Origin: Pomphorhynchus laevis
Lineage: Eukaryota > Acanthocephala > Palaeacanthocephala > Echinorhynchida > Pomphorhynchidae
Direction of reading: 5' to 3'
Length of the DNA stretch: 64,000 nucleotides
Assembly: GCA_012934845.2 (NCBI GenBank)
Contig: WNNJ02001572.1
Coordinates: 62,001 to 126,000 of the forward strand
Part shown: piece after piece, positions 1-9,755 of the stretch
How the letters are laid out: every line of letters starts with the position of its first letter
How positions within the stretch are numbered: the stretch's first letter is position 1
The notes under the pieces: model-generated
Databases searched by the model: none
Seen by the model: only the letters and a program-made list of their open reading frames with translations
Told to the model about the DNA's origin: nothing
Translations under genes and position numbers: made by a program

Positions 1-610
1 TAAAACATTTTGTGCAATTTTTGACTAGTCAAGTATTATGTTCAAATAAATATATTTTTGTTCTACTTGGTTTATTTACAGAGATTAGGGTTTTGTGCAT
101 TAAATACAAAATATTTGTAATTATAAAGCCTAAAACAATCAGCGAATTAATGAAATACCTAAATGATCAACTCCTAAAGTTATTCTGTCTACTCAATTTT
201 AAACATTTACCAGAAAGAATCACGTTTGTTCAAGATTTTGAATGAATTTTGTCGAAATGTATTAAAAAATATGACATCTAAGTGAAGTCCTTTGCCAATA
301 TCTGAGTAAAGGCCTTAAATAATATAAAAACAATTAGCGTTACATTTAAATTATAAAAATAGATAACTAGTAGTGGAGAAACTAAAGTGACATGTATAAA
401 AATAAAAGCCATTCTTTATTTTCATCCTAAATGCCATATTGCAATTTTTTAAATTTTATAGATTTTAAAATTTTTAAATTTTTAAAATTGAATAGTATCT
501 TGAAATTTTCAGCAAAATAGTAAGATATAATGTGATGTATTTCATTTCGAATTGATGCAAACGAATTTTGTGAAAGTCCTACTCAGAAAATTTACGGTCG
601 TCCAAACTTA
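1..610. other. AT-rich stretch without recognisable gene
   Basis: This stretch is strongly AT-rich. Short open frames occur, one of about 77 codons near the left edge, but none shows a motif or a matching splice site. I see no feature here. Confidence 0.5.
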
Positions 611-630
611 TACTTTTGATAAAAGTAAAA

Positions 631-705
631 AATGATATTGGCTTTCTTCAAAATCATTTAAATAATTTAATAGATACATATTTTAAACTAGGATTTTTAA
701 ATAAG
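631..705 (+). mobile_element. Naiad PLE fragment (RT C-terminal piece)
   Basis: The plus strand encodes NDIGFLQNHLNNLIDTYF, which recurs in every Naiad RT C-terminal end in this window, for example near 5.7 kb and 40.0 kb. Only about 75 bp remain, and the sequence on both sides is unrelated. Confidence 0.7.
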
Positions 706-759
706 ATTTTTTTAATTTACATTTGTAATGTTATTTTGATCCAGGAAGTTTTTCGCCTT

Positions 760-1690
760 GATGAAATTATTTTTCATCACGCTCTTTCGTCAATAAAGCT
801 AGATCCTAGCAGTTGGTTTGTACAAGATTCACCGGAATATCGTCTCTTGTGTGAAATGTCACATTGCAATTTCGTGTGGAACTGGAAGCTCGTAAACATG
901 TAGACGAAGAACGGGCGATAACGAATCCAATTCGACGTTTTAAGCGCATTAACGTGTCAGGATAGCGTATTTGACTTTTCTGAGCCATACTCAAAGCGAT
1001 TGTTTCCAAAGTAAGCTGTGCGCGACGACTAATGCCCCATGATGTCGAGAACACCAACGATTCAAATATAGCATCTTCAACCACTATAACCTCTCCCCGT
1101 ACTTCGCTTCCTTCCGTTACTTATTATATTGGAACAATGAATAAACATACCTGTTTGCATACGATTGAGCGTGAATAGAGAATACGTTGACGTCGAATAA
1201 CGTTCGCTCGAATCGGTTGCTATGGAGCTTGCCACACACAACGTCTAATCGAACACCAGGATAGCGTGTCGTGGTAACGTGTTCGAAGTTCGTAAAATCG
1301 TTCACCGATGATAGAAAGGGTTCTATTTCGACACTGAAACAAATTTCTATCCAATTTGGATGCCTAAGATCTTGATACCTGCGGAATTCCTAGAAACATC
1401 CTAAATCTTTACATCGGACATGTCATCATCTGAATGAATCGAAATCTGAGTTTTTGAGGTATTAGTATCCATAATACGGACACGCTTGCGTAATATTATC
1501 CCAGACTCGTTTCATATCGCCAGGCGTACCTACGAACTTCGCATCGTCAGCAAACCATCTTTGAGTGAAGGCTGGAACATTACGATGAATTAAATTCAAC
1601 AGAGGGATTGAAGCCATAGCAAACGCAGCCATTGCCAACGGGTCTCCATGTGTGAATCCCTATTGTGAGTAGAGGCTTTCCCCCGCCATC
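760..1690 (-). mobile_element. Broken RT/PD-(D/E)XK nuclease retroelement, type 2
   Basis: Read on the minus strand, three blocks lie in the same order as in the copy at 62.3-63.5 kb. First comes an RT piece (about 1690-1480) with a QGDPLAM motif B and a WFADD catalytic box. Next is a nuclease block (1305-1117) with GVRLDVVCGKL and then RTLFDVNVFSIHA. Last is a C-terminal block (1084-806) with FSTSWGISR and a run like RRIGFVIARSS. The nuclease acidic residues (LDV, FDV) are visible. The frame is interrupted between the blocks and the 5' part is missing. The family resembles elements that combine an RT with a restriction-like endonuclease of R2 type. The exact clade cannot be fixed by eye. Confidence 0.65.
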
Positions 1691-1861
1691 ATTTCTGAGC
1701 ATCATTTCGGAATCGAAGTTGGTTTTCCTCTCTGCATGGGCTTGCTTCTTGTTTTCCAATTGCTGCACGATTTTGCTTGAATTTTGTAATCCGTATTTTA
1801 GATACGGATTATTTAATCCGTATTTTTTTATCCGTATTCCTCTTATATCAACAGCGCTTTT

Positions 1862-2195
1862 ATCTATCACGAGAAGCGAAAATCATCAAAATACGCTGAA
1901 CGTGTCGAACTTATCGAGCGCGGGTATTTTATACCATTCGTTTTAGCCTCTTCTGATGATTTAGGTGATTGCACAAATAAAGTTCTGCAGCATATATATA
2001 CTGCAGTCTGCACACCATGAATCACAGTCATATGACCCAATCATTTGAACCTTCTCAAAGCTAGCCTGAGCATTGCGATTTGCAGTGCCGCCTCAATGTG
2101 TATAAGGGGATTCCGGCCTGCCTGTGTTTGCCCAGCGTATTCATTGCCAGTCGATGCATTGACCTGATGTAAAAATGCTAACTTTGTAAAATTTG
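1862..2195 (+). mobile_element. RT/PD-(D/E)XK retroelement, C-terminal fragment
   Basis: The plus strand reads KRKSSKYAERVELIERGYF followed by IPFVLASSDDLG, and further on a region like LSIAICSAASMCIRGFRPA. These match the C-terminal tail after the nuclease in the copies at 0.8-1.7 kb (minus) and 63.3-63.5 kb (plus). The fragment lies head-to-head with the neighbouring copy and has lost its RT. Confidence 0.55.
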
Positions 2196-2314
2196 CTTTT
2201 GTGTTTTAAAAAATATATTTATAAAAATATCTTTAAAAAATTATCTTAATTTTCTGTTTATGAATAAAATTATTATTAAGAAATTATAATCTTAAATAAC
2301 AATAAAGATTTATT

Positions 2315-2410
2315 GACAAGAAAAAATAAAAGTACAAGATTTTTCTTGTCAGCCACTGGTCCGGGTGTCGTGTCGTTGGGGCAGTGTACGAACTAAACTA
2401 CTCCAGACAT
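2315..2410 (-). mobile_element. RTE-type LINE 3' end, copy 1
   Basis: This is the 3' terminal segment of the RTE-type LINE that is longest at 58.96-61.7 kb. It ends in the same hairpin: GACAAGAAAAA and TTTTTCTTGTC flank a short loop at 2315-2350. The coding remnant next to the hairpin is the extreme C-terminus and is 5'-truncated after about 60 bp. Confidence 0.7.
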
Positions 2411-2439
2411 ATTGAATTAAAATAGTATGTCTTACTTAC

Positions 2440-2505
2440 CATCGTCAATTGATGAGCTCTCGTCAATAAGAGGAATGTGTTGTTCTTCGAGCGATTGACA
2501 ATTCT
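2440..2505 (-). CDS. Possible small host exon, unidentified
   Basis: On the minus strand, 22 open codons reading ENCQSLEEQHIPLIDESS and ending in SIDD run into a strong splice donor, GATG|GTAAGT, at 2440/2439. A possible acceptor (CCAG) lies at 2507-2506. No family is recognised. The good donor is the main argument. The small size and the surrounding retroelement debris argue for caution, since it could be chance or a displaced exon. Confidence 0.25.
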
Positions 2506-2519
2506 CTGGTTTCAATTAT

Positions 2520-2980
2520 TTAACAAAGTCTTTATTAATTTATTATTAGTATATCTCGAAGTGTGTTGTAAGTTTGCTTTTGAAAGTCATCAAAACGCCT
2601 ATACTAGTTATATAAATTAATTTTAGTTAATTTAAAATATAAAAAGCAATTTTTAAATTGTAATAAACATATTTCAGTAAAATGCGTGTACATTGGACCC
2701 AATAAAGGTCAACACAATAGCCGAAATAATAGTAAAAATAGTTTTTAATTCAATGGTAATTTATGATAACAAACAAAGGCAGTACAATACAGATTCAATG
2801 CTTAAAAGCACTTGTTTACTTATGGGTAACAATTGGCTATTACAATAACATCGATGTAAAAAAAACATAAAATTCAAGAAAAAATGTAAAATTGAGTGCA
2901 TGGCTGAACTATTACAACAATGAAGAGACAATTGAAACTTTTACGACTGCGACATTAACAACAAACACACACAACAATTT
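2520..2980. other. AT-rich spacer
   Basis: Low-complexity AT-rich DNA lies between two RTE 3' ends. I see no coding signal or recognisable repeat. Confidence 0.4.
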
Positions 2981-2983
2981 ATT

Positions 2984-3140
2984 GACAAGAAAAAAATAAA
3001 GTGCACGAGATTTTTCTTGTCAATCACTGGTCAGGGTGTCTGGCCGTGGAAGCAGTGTACGAACAAAACTACTCCAGACATCGCAATCCTGGGAGACAGA
3101 TCAGAGTTCTGTTTCAGATAGCCCAAGGCGTTCTTCTACT
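2984..3140 (-). mobile_element. RTE-type LINE 3' end, copy 2
   Basis: This is a second 5'-truncated RTE 3' end in the same orientation as copy 1. It has the terminal hairpin (GACAAGAAAAA with TTTTTCTTGTC, 2984-3021) followed by the C-terminal coding remnant. The same segment recurs at 52.3 kb and 58.96 kb. Confidence 0.7.
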
Positions 3141-3204
3141 ATCTTTTGTTTAAAAAATAATTTTTATTATTATGCTTTTGTTTTAAGCTACAACTTGACT
3201 CATA

Positions 3205-3585
3205 GAAACTTGCCTAAGCAGTGCATATGTAAGCAACAACTAACAACAAATAATGCCATATCGTGTAAAATAGGACTACTCAATTCCATTCGACACAATG
3301 AGGTTCGTGATTTTTGTTTAAAGCTATGAGTGAGTGTTGTTGGGGAGTGTATACTGAGACATCATTGCAACCAGTAGATGAAAGGACTGTTTTTGAACAT
3401 TCGACAACTACTCGACAAAAAGATGCCAGGGCAGATATTGTTGTAATGGACTTTTTATATAGAGGCTGGAGAGGAAATTTTTAGATGTCTGCATATACAA
3501 TAACCATTTTCCTGCCTATCTTGAAAAATCTCCAGAGCAAGCTTTTTATTATCGTAAACAACGAAAGTAAGCTAAATATGAAGAA
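3205..3585 (+). mobile_element. RT/PD-(D/E)XK retroelement fragment: zinc finger and nuclease
   Basis: This is the clearest zinc-finger and nuclease junction of the type 2 family. It reads LPKQCICKQQLTTNNAISCK and then SIRHNEVRDF, a C-x-C...C...H finger. ECCWGVYTETSLQPVDER follows, then the nuclease core DARADIVVMDFL and FLDVCIYNNHFPAYL. A one-base frame slip separates the two halves of the nuclease core, and a stop precedes AKYEE. The RT is absent. In R2-type elements a CCHC finger also sits between the RT and the restriction-like endonuclease, which supports the assignment. Confidence 0.6.
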
Positions 3586-3589
3586 TCCA

Positions 3590-4093
3590 CTTCCCCACTG
3601 GTACTACAGGAACTGTGTTGACGATGCAATGCGGCTTGCTAACTCTAAATGCAACCCCTTCATGAGACACAACCTGAAATTCACTTTACTTGACTCAGAT
3701 TTGCTAACCTACGGCCACTGCAATACTTGCCACCTGAGTGGAATTGGGCTTCGGGTTGTGACCACCAGCCTACTTGCGGGATTTGCGGTTCATTCGGTAA
3801 TCATGTGAAGTGTCGATTAAAACCGCTATGTACGAATGGTAAGGAAGACCATCCTGCATGGTCTCAAAAATGTAAATTATTCAAAGCATATCAAAATAGA
3901 CATAAAGTTAAAACGGTTGAACCTAGAAGTTTTGCCAATGTTTGTTACGGATCAGGCCAATAGTATCAGGACGGTGGACGAAAAAGTTTTTAAGTATGTT
4001 GACAATAAAATCCAGGCTACTCTGGCTCTCATGGAGAACCTGGTTAGAAAGATTGTCTCTAATCTAGTTGAATCTCTAAACCATTCTATGTAA
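3590..4093 (+). mobile_element. LINE ORF1 fragment with zinc knuckles
   Basis: Open pieces in two frames encode CGICGSFGNHVKCRLKPLC and then EDHPAWSQKCKLFKAY. This is the CCHC-knuckle tail typical of the gag-like ORF1 of Jockey/I/R1-type LINEs. The last piece ends at a stop at 4093 after QATLALMENLVRKIV. A similar knuckle pattern occurs in the family C LINE at 28.7 kb. No ORF2 follows, because another element's C-terminus begins at about 4.29 kb. Confidence 0.5.
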
Positions 4094-4289
4094 AGGCCTA
4101 ACACTGCCAGCATATTTGTCCTCAATCACAGGCACGTCGGTTCTCGTGAAGGCATTGGTGGGATAAAATCTTGAGGCAACTAGCGGAGTGGACTGCTCGG
4201 ATTTCCAAAATGGAGTGTGCAGCTGAGCGGCTGTATGCAGGGAAGCGTTGCTAACAAAAGAACAAACAAAAACGTTGGTATCGTCCTAT

Positions 4290-4925
4290 GTACGTGATCG
4301 CTAGTCGCTCACTCTTGTTGGGGACCGATTCTGCTAAATGTCGGGCTAGACTGCTTGGAGCAGTAGGCATGGACTCGGGAGCTTTCCTTAACGACACTTC
4401 GAACCTCGGCGGTTGGCACCAGATTGGACGACGTATTCTTTACAATCGCTATGGCCTTACGACTCAGCATCAAATTTAGCAAGGAATTCACATGTTGATG
4501 GAGAAATATCGGCGATGCTTCTTGATTGCACGGTATGGACTGTCGACACAACAAATCCTGGCACACTCGACACTCCGAGTCGAACCACATAATTCGAATG
4601 GCTTTGTACTCATCGAGGATATCTTCTCGATTAGATCCGGTAGGGTTGGTGTCGCAGCGATACAAGCGATCGTATGGAGAAACTTTGGTTCCTTGGAAGA
4701 GGGATAAAATACTATTTTTGGACGCAACCTGCATAAATCTTTTAGCGGAGAGTTATGAGGATAAAGCAGTTATTCGGAACGGTGATGTAGCCGCTTTTGG
4801 AGAATACAAGAAGGAAAAGTACAACGAGATCGATAATATGATATATACATTCGTTCCAGTAGCTGTTGAGTCCTTAAGTGTCTTGGGCAAGGAAACCTAG
4901 TATTATATTAAAGAGATCAGGAAGA
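4290..4925 (+). mobile_element. RT/PD-(D/E)XK retroelement C-terminal fragment, type 3
   Basis: The plus strand reads DSAKCRARLLGAVGMDSGAF early on. Later it has ETLVPWKRDKILFLDATCIN, and at the end DVAAFGEYKKEKYNEI with TFVPVAVESLSVLG. The order (ARLL..SGAFL, GETL.PWKR.K..LDATC, EYKKEKY, FVPVAVE) is that of a PD-(D/E)XK domain with the ...D.T...K..KY signature carried by some RT elements. The reading frame changes at least twice. The RT is missing. This piece differs in sequence from both the 48.4-kb and the 62.3-kb elements. Confidence 0.5.
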
Positions 4926-5109
4926 TGATGTCCGGGACCACGGGTGAAATTCGAGGCAGCGATTAAGCGTAGCGGTTAGGCGATTTAATACCGCTTGTAT
5001 GACAGAGTGCCTAAGCTATCAATCGGTTAACGATTTTTAGAGGATGAAAATGCCTGTGTTGAAGTCTACAATCGTGAAATACATGAAGCAATTCTTATTC
5101 TTTTTCTTC

Positions 5110-5205
5110 AACGTTTGTTCCGCTTCGTTACAAAGTCCGTTTTTTACAATGGCCCTATTTATGGTTGATATTCGTTTGCGGAAAGATTGCGGCCGTTCCA
5201 TCGTA
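5110..5205. repeat. Dispersed repeat shared with 8.80-8.88 kb
   Basis: A stretch around TGGTTGATATTCGTTTGCG, preceded by an AATGGCCCTATTTA-like run, recurs at 8815-8860. It probably belongs to the untranslated 5' part of one of the LINE families here. Confidence 0.4.
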
Positions 5206-5214
5206 GTGAAAAAT

Positions 5215-5574
5215 CAAATCAGCTAACTGAGTCTACGTATTTAATATAATTATAAAATAAACAAAACATAATAATGCTAAATCAAAAAGTAATAATTAAA
5301 TAATAAAATTAATAATTGTTTTTAGATTTTCTATAATTTAAATCAAATTAAAATAAAAAAATAAAATTTAAAATAAAAGTCATTTTTATGAATTAACTAA
5401 TAAATATCAGACGTTGCATCAGAATAAGGATTAGAGGTCATCAGGAGGAACTGCTATGCTATCAGGTTTCGGCCCCTAACTCCTGAACCCAACATGACAG
5501 CGGGGTCAAATACATGATAATGATGTATTTCCTCTGATAAAACTATCTAGTATCTTATTCTAATACAAAGTATA
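5215..5574 (-). repeat. Naiad 3' region (structured module and terminus)
   Basis: After the RT stop come an AT-rich run, a conserved GC-richer block at about 5430-5560 (sense boxes CCGCTG, GGGCCGAAACC, GCATAGCAGTTCCTCC, TGATGACCTCTAA), then an AT-rich tail ending in ATACGTAGACTCAGTTAGCTG. The terminus or the block recurs more than 15 times in the window, often alone. That fits the pseudo-LTR or solo-end behaviour of PLEs. Confidence 0.7.
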
Positions 5575-6816
5575 TTATTTATTATCCATCCATAAAAATT
5601 TGTCACTTAAGAGTTTAAATTTATTCTTTATATTATTGTGTTGATTTATATATTTTACTATTTTCTGCTTGATGTTATTTTTATAGTAACCTAGTTTAAA
5701 ATATGTATCTATTAAATTATTTAAATGATTTTGAAGAAAGCCAATATCATTACATATTGTTGCAATTCTTAAAATTTCATTATTTAATGTATTATATTTT
5801 ATATTATATGGTATGCATGAATGCTCATGCAAAAATATGTTTCTTGTAAATTTAAATATGTCATCTTTACAATATAAATAAATATTAGTTTTAGTAAATG
5901 TTAATTTAATCTTCATATCTAGATATACACCTTCTTTATCATTAATATTGGTTTTGTTAAGAATAAGGCTTTCTGGATAAATTTGCTCACTAATTGAATA
6001 AAAATTATTAGAATTAAATACACATATATCATCAATGTATCGAAACATATATTTCATATATTTATATTGTTTAGATTTAGTTTTTACACAGTTATGAACA
6101 AATTCATATTCTATAAAGCTTAAAAACAAGTCAGCTATAATTGGGCTACTATTACCACCCATTGGAACACCTTTTACTTGTCTAAATATAGATGTCCCTA
6201 CTTTTAAATAATTTTGATTTATCAAAATATTTAAGGATTCTATTAATTCAATTTTATCCATATATTTATATTTACTTTGATGGTTTAATTTTTGTTAGAT
6301 AGGCGTTATAATTATTATAACATATATATGTATATCTTTTTCCGAATATAAGATTAATTAATTTTACTAACGCTTCTTTAATATCTACTAAATCTAGATT
6401 TGTATAAAGCGTACTAAAATCGTATGTATTTATATTTTGAAAATTTATTCCTTTTGTCTGTTCTAAAAATTCTTTTGTAGAATTAATACTGAAATAGTGT
6501 TTTATACCAGTATTAATTTCGATTACCTTGCAATATTTTTTAAATGTGCTTTAATTACTTTAAGTATTTTATTCATATAGACAGAAAGTGGTTTTAATGT
6601 ACATTTAAACGCACTACATATGAACCTAGGTTTTATTGGATTTTTATGTAATTTTGGATTCCAATATAATATAGGTATAGTTTTATTATCTAATTCAACC
6701 TTTATACCCTTTTTATCCATTATAGAACAGTGACTTGTAATAATTGTTTCTAAACTTAACTCACTACGTTCATATGTTGGATTTACATTTAAATCATTAG
6801 AATTAACCTCTTTCAT
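5575..6816 (-). pseudogene. Naiad reverse transcriptase
   Basis: The RT would copy the element RNA at the cleaved target. In order the minus strand shows ILYWNPKLHKNPIKPRFI, a motif A box DFSTLYTNL (about 6.4 kb), GVPMGGNSSPIIADLF (motif B), RYIDDICVF (motif C, catalytic DD) and a C-terminal region with NDIGFLQNHLNNL. PKLHKNP and the YIDD box are typical of PLE RTs, whose closest relatives are telomerase RTs. The final open frame (6261-5575, 228 codons) is intact, but the 5' half is split by frame changes near 6.3-6.5 kb. The same blocks are seen at 16.7-17.2, 20.8-21.7, 39.9-40.9, 54.6-55.1 and 57.7-58.2 kb. Confidence 0.85.
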
Positions 6817-6870
6817 TAGTGTATCATAATAAAGCTTTTTGCATATGAAGACAAGTTATTGCTAGCTTCA

Positions 6871-7236
6871 TCAATAGTTATCCTTTAATTTAGTAAGTTC
6901 TTTATACATATCTTTATTAATTTTATCTTTTCTTTTATAATTGTTTGTTATTTTCATTTTATTTTTAATTTTATCAAATATATAATCTTTCCAAATTTTT
7001 ATCTTAGATATATTCGAGCTTTCACTATTAATCAGCTTACTAAAGTAATCATTTAAGTTATTATATAACGAATTGTAAATTTTATTTTTGTCGTTGTTAT
7101 CATTTAATCTATATTTATACCCTTTTGATAGCAGCTTTCTTAATTCACAATTTTCAATTAATTCTAGATTATGGGTACATATATGTTCATTTATTTTATC
7201 AAAACTAAGACTTTTACAATTGCATTCTGTTTCCAT
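6871..7236 (-). pseudogene. Naiad linker domain with CxC motif
   Basis: A 121-codon open frame starts METECNCKSLSFDKINEHIC and continues as a Lys/Asn-rich helical stretch. The CNC is the CxC motif that, in published N-terminal-endonuclease PLEs, joins the GIY-YIG domain to the RT. It sits between those two domains here. The same motif is found in the plus-strand copy at 14.27-14.40 kb. Confidence 0.7.
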
Positions 7237-7520
7237 TATGTTTCTAATATTATCGTTACATATTGATTTTAATTCTTTATTATATTTACAAATTGTTTGT
7301 CCTAATGACGGTAACAGCTTATATACCTTATTTTAGGAATATATTTACTTAAATCTGACATATTATTTCTTTACGTTTAGAATTATTTAAAAGTCCGGCT
7401 ATATTTATGTTATCTATACATTTGTTAATGAAGTTTATTGTTAATGTATATTTTCTATTGTTATTATTAACATTTATTGTACGATTATAGTATTTTGTAT
7501 TACAATAACTGTCTATTATA

Positions 7521-8274
7521 CTAACTTAGCCTATCATAGTCGTTAATTAATTTTTGATTTATTGAACATATGATATCTTTAGAAAAACTTCTTATATTTA
7601 CATAAACATCTTTTAGCTTATTATCTCTTAAAAGTTGTTTTAATATTTCTAATTGTTCATATATATACATATCTTTTTTAATATTTTTAACTCTATTTTT
7701 TCTATTCCTTTTATCACCATGACTTCTTGGTTTGCCTTTACCCGGATTATTATAATATAGTTGTTTATTATGTATTATACTACTTCTGCCTATTCCTTGT
7801 ACCACGTCATTCAATCCTAATGGGTACATGGAATTAAGCGTTTTAATCCAAAAATCTTCTTTTTCTAATAGTTTTTGATTTAATATTGAAATGTTTTCTT
7901 CGATAATATGTTCTAAAATAAATAATTTACAGTTTTTAATATCATGTCCTATTAATCTCATATGTTTATGAAATATAGTTTGACTATTATGCTGTATATT
8001 ATATATGTGCTGTCTAAACCTAGTTTTTAACATTTGATGTTTTTCCTATATATTGTAATCCACATGCACATTGTATTAGATACACTACACCTGCGGTATT
8101 GCAGTTACAATTATTATTAATATTTAATGAAAAACATTTGTTTGTCGTATTACTTACGATACAATTATTATTATTTATAACATCACAAACTATACAATTT
8201 TTTCTGTTACATTTAAAAGATCTAAAATTGAAATCATTAGTACTTACGTATTTTTCCAATATTGTTGAGTACAT
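7521..8274 (-). pseudogene. Naiad GIY-YIG endonuclease
   Basis: This domain would nick chromosomal DNA to prime reverse transcription. The first frame (8274-8020) shows a cysteine cluster, CNRKNCIVCDV and CNCNTA, then GVVYLIQCACGLQYIGKT, the GIY-YIG core in the form VYL...YIG. The second frame (8033-7521) continues with RFRQHIYNIQH, RLIGHDIKNCKLFILEHI, a LxxKEDFWIKTLNS-like helix and a basic tail. The Arg/His run after YIG is where the PLE CCHH residues and catalytic Arg are expected. A one-base change of frame lies at the junction of the two frames near 8.03 kb. A near-duplicate lies at 44.85-45.30 kb. Confidence 0.8.
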
Positions 8275-8585
8275 GTAACTTTTAAGTCATAATTTTTAAC
8301 GTTACTTTTTCGGTGTCGCCACTTAGTTTAGTTGACTCAGACTAAAATTACAACGGGCCATCCAGCAGCATCTGACAGGGGGCTGCCCTGCTTAAGGCGG
8401 TTGCAGGCTGGAACAAGATCTATAAAGATCTACCACCTTCACTCCACGCGCTACGCGACCTAGCTATTGGCCATTACCTGGTCTCTTAAACGTGATCACG
8501 TGAAGCAGTTTACATTTTAAAGTGTAAACACCTTGGGATGCAAACTTCTCCCTTTTTTAAGAATTAATAATTCATCAAACTTGTT
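8275..8585 (-). promoter_or_regulatory. Conserved 5' leader of Naiad
   Basis: This GC-richer 310-bp block directly upstream of the endonuclease frame is nearly identical to 45300-45605, upstream of a second Naiad endonuclease. It holds short hairpins: TTTACA...TGTAAA, AGATCTTTATAGATCT, and a CGTGATCACG palindrome. It probably carries the promoter and the RNA structure of the element. This is inferred from position and conservation only. Confidence 0.5.
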
Positions 8586-8612
8586 TGAAAATAAGAAAAA
8601 ATAATAGTAAAT

Positions 8613-8947
8613 TGTGAGATACAATTTCGTACTGTTGATGCGACAGACCATCAATGAGATACCATTTCGTACTGTTGATGCGACGGTTTTGTTTTACGAT
8701 TAGCTTGTCACGAAGTCTATCGCCAATCCTCCTTCTTTCTTTACAATTCATATATTTCTTAAAAGCAATATCATCTTATGATCATGATCATAAGATAATC
8801 ATGACCACTGTCACGTCAATGGGCCTTATTGATGGTTGATGTTCGTTTGCGCGAAGTCGCCTATTCGCGAAGTTCATTGAGGCACCATTTCGTACTGTTG
8901 ATGCGACGGTTTTGTTTTACGATTGGCTTGTCACGAAGTCTATCGCC
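8613..8947. repeat. Direct repeats with a 70-bp unit
   Basis: Two copies of a unit of about 70 bp, containing CCATTTCGTACTGTTGATGC and later GCTTGTCACGAAGTC, start at about 8656 and 8882. A partial third lies at 8613-8650. Between them is a perfect 24-bp palindrome, ATCTTATGATCATGATCATA..., at 8773-8796. The origin is unknown, possibly a LINE 5' region. Confidence 0.55.
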
Positions 8948-9238
8948 ATCCCTCATCCTTTTCTCAGCACGGGCTTGGGACCGGCAATGGCGGATTTAAA
9001 TATATGAAGCAATTATTTATATATTTCGCAGTTTATTGTAATTTTATAAGCAAATTACTTAAATTATTATATAAAATATTTAAGGATATGGTAGTAATTG
9101 TGAGGAATCTGTTGATTTTGAATATACATTAGAAGTCTGTAATGGACCACGCTGTCAATACGATGGAAATTTATTTTTCTGTAATTGTCCTTACAAGATA
9201 ATAGGATTAAATAGAGAAAATTAGATGAAACAACAAAA

Positions 9239-9457
9239 TTTGTTGTTTAATTAGATTAAACAACAAAATTTTGTCGTATAATTAGATTAGAATTTTGAAT
9301 TTAATTAGATAAAAAATTTTAGATAAAAATTTTAATATTTAATTAAATTAAAATTTATATCAAAATTTTGTTGTTTAATCTAATTAAACAACAAAATTAG
9401 ATATTGATATATAAAATAATATAATATTTTGTTGTTTAATTAGATTAAACAACAAAA
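9239..9457. repeat. Three copies of a hairpin-forming AT-rich palindrome
   Basis: The palindrome core TTTGTTGTTTAAT-NNN-ATTAAACAACAAA occurs at 9239-9267, 9366-9396 and 9427-9457, with 13-14-bp arms and a 3-bp centre. The middle copy has its centre reversed (CTA instead of TAG). Related half-units fill the space between. The block lies just downstream of the Hox homeodomain exon. Confidence 0.7.
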
Positions 9458-9755
9458 TAATATAATCTTTCGTAATATAATGAAAGACTTTCGTCTTACA
9501 TTTTCCAAAATTAATTGAAATCATTTCTGATTTCAAATTAAATTAAGCTAGGGGAAGGTTCTACCTTCAATATGAAAATTTGCCTAGTTTTGCAATTATT
9601 CACAATTATTTTCAGTAACTCTAATTGTTTCATTTAGAATGGCCTAAGTTTAGGAAAGCAAAAAATTTTTACATAAACATTTTTACATGGAAGTATCTAC
9701 TTAAAGTTAAACGAGGTACAAAAATTCGGAATGAGGTTTCATCATATAGTGGATT

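Larger units (their letters stand above)
5215..8585 (-). mobile_element. Naiad-type Penelope-like element, nearly full length
   Basis: On the minus strand the order is 5' leader (8585-8275), GIY-YIG endonuclease (8274-7521), CxC linker (7236-6871), RT (6816-5575) and a 3' region with a structured module and a conserved terminus (5574-5215). Endonuclease before RT, joined by a CxC motif, is the permuted arrangement published for the Naiad/Chlamys clade of PLEs. Canonical Penelope elements have the endonuclease last. The copy is about 3.4 kb and has several frame breaks, so it is probably inactive. Its 3' half differs little by eye from the copies at 39.5-40.9, 54.4-55.0 and 57.7-58.2 kb, which suggests recent spread. 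Confidence 0.85.

Noticed and set aside
12-245. A 77-codon open frame at the left edge
   Set aside because: It shows no motif, no splice sites and AT-driven codon content.
3836-4093. A separate host gene in the 85-codon frame
   Set aside because: It overlaps the zinc-knuckle frame of a LINE ORF1 and continues it in another frame.
5425-5565. Calling the Naiad 3' module a true hammerhead ribozyme
   Set aside because: The core boxes are present, but stem I is only four bases and the CTGATGA box is not kept in all copies (CTAGTGA at 54.46 kb). It is reported as a candidate structure only.
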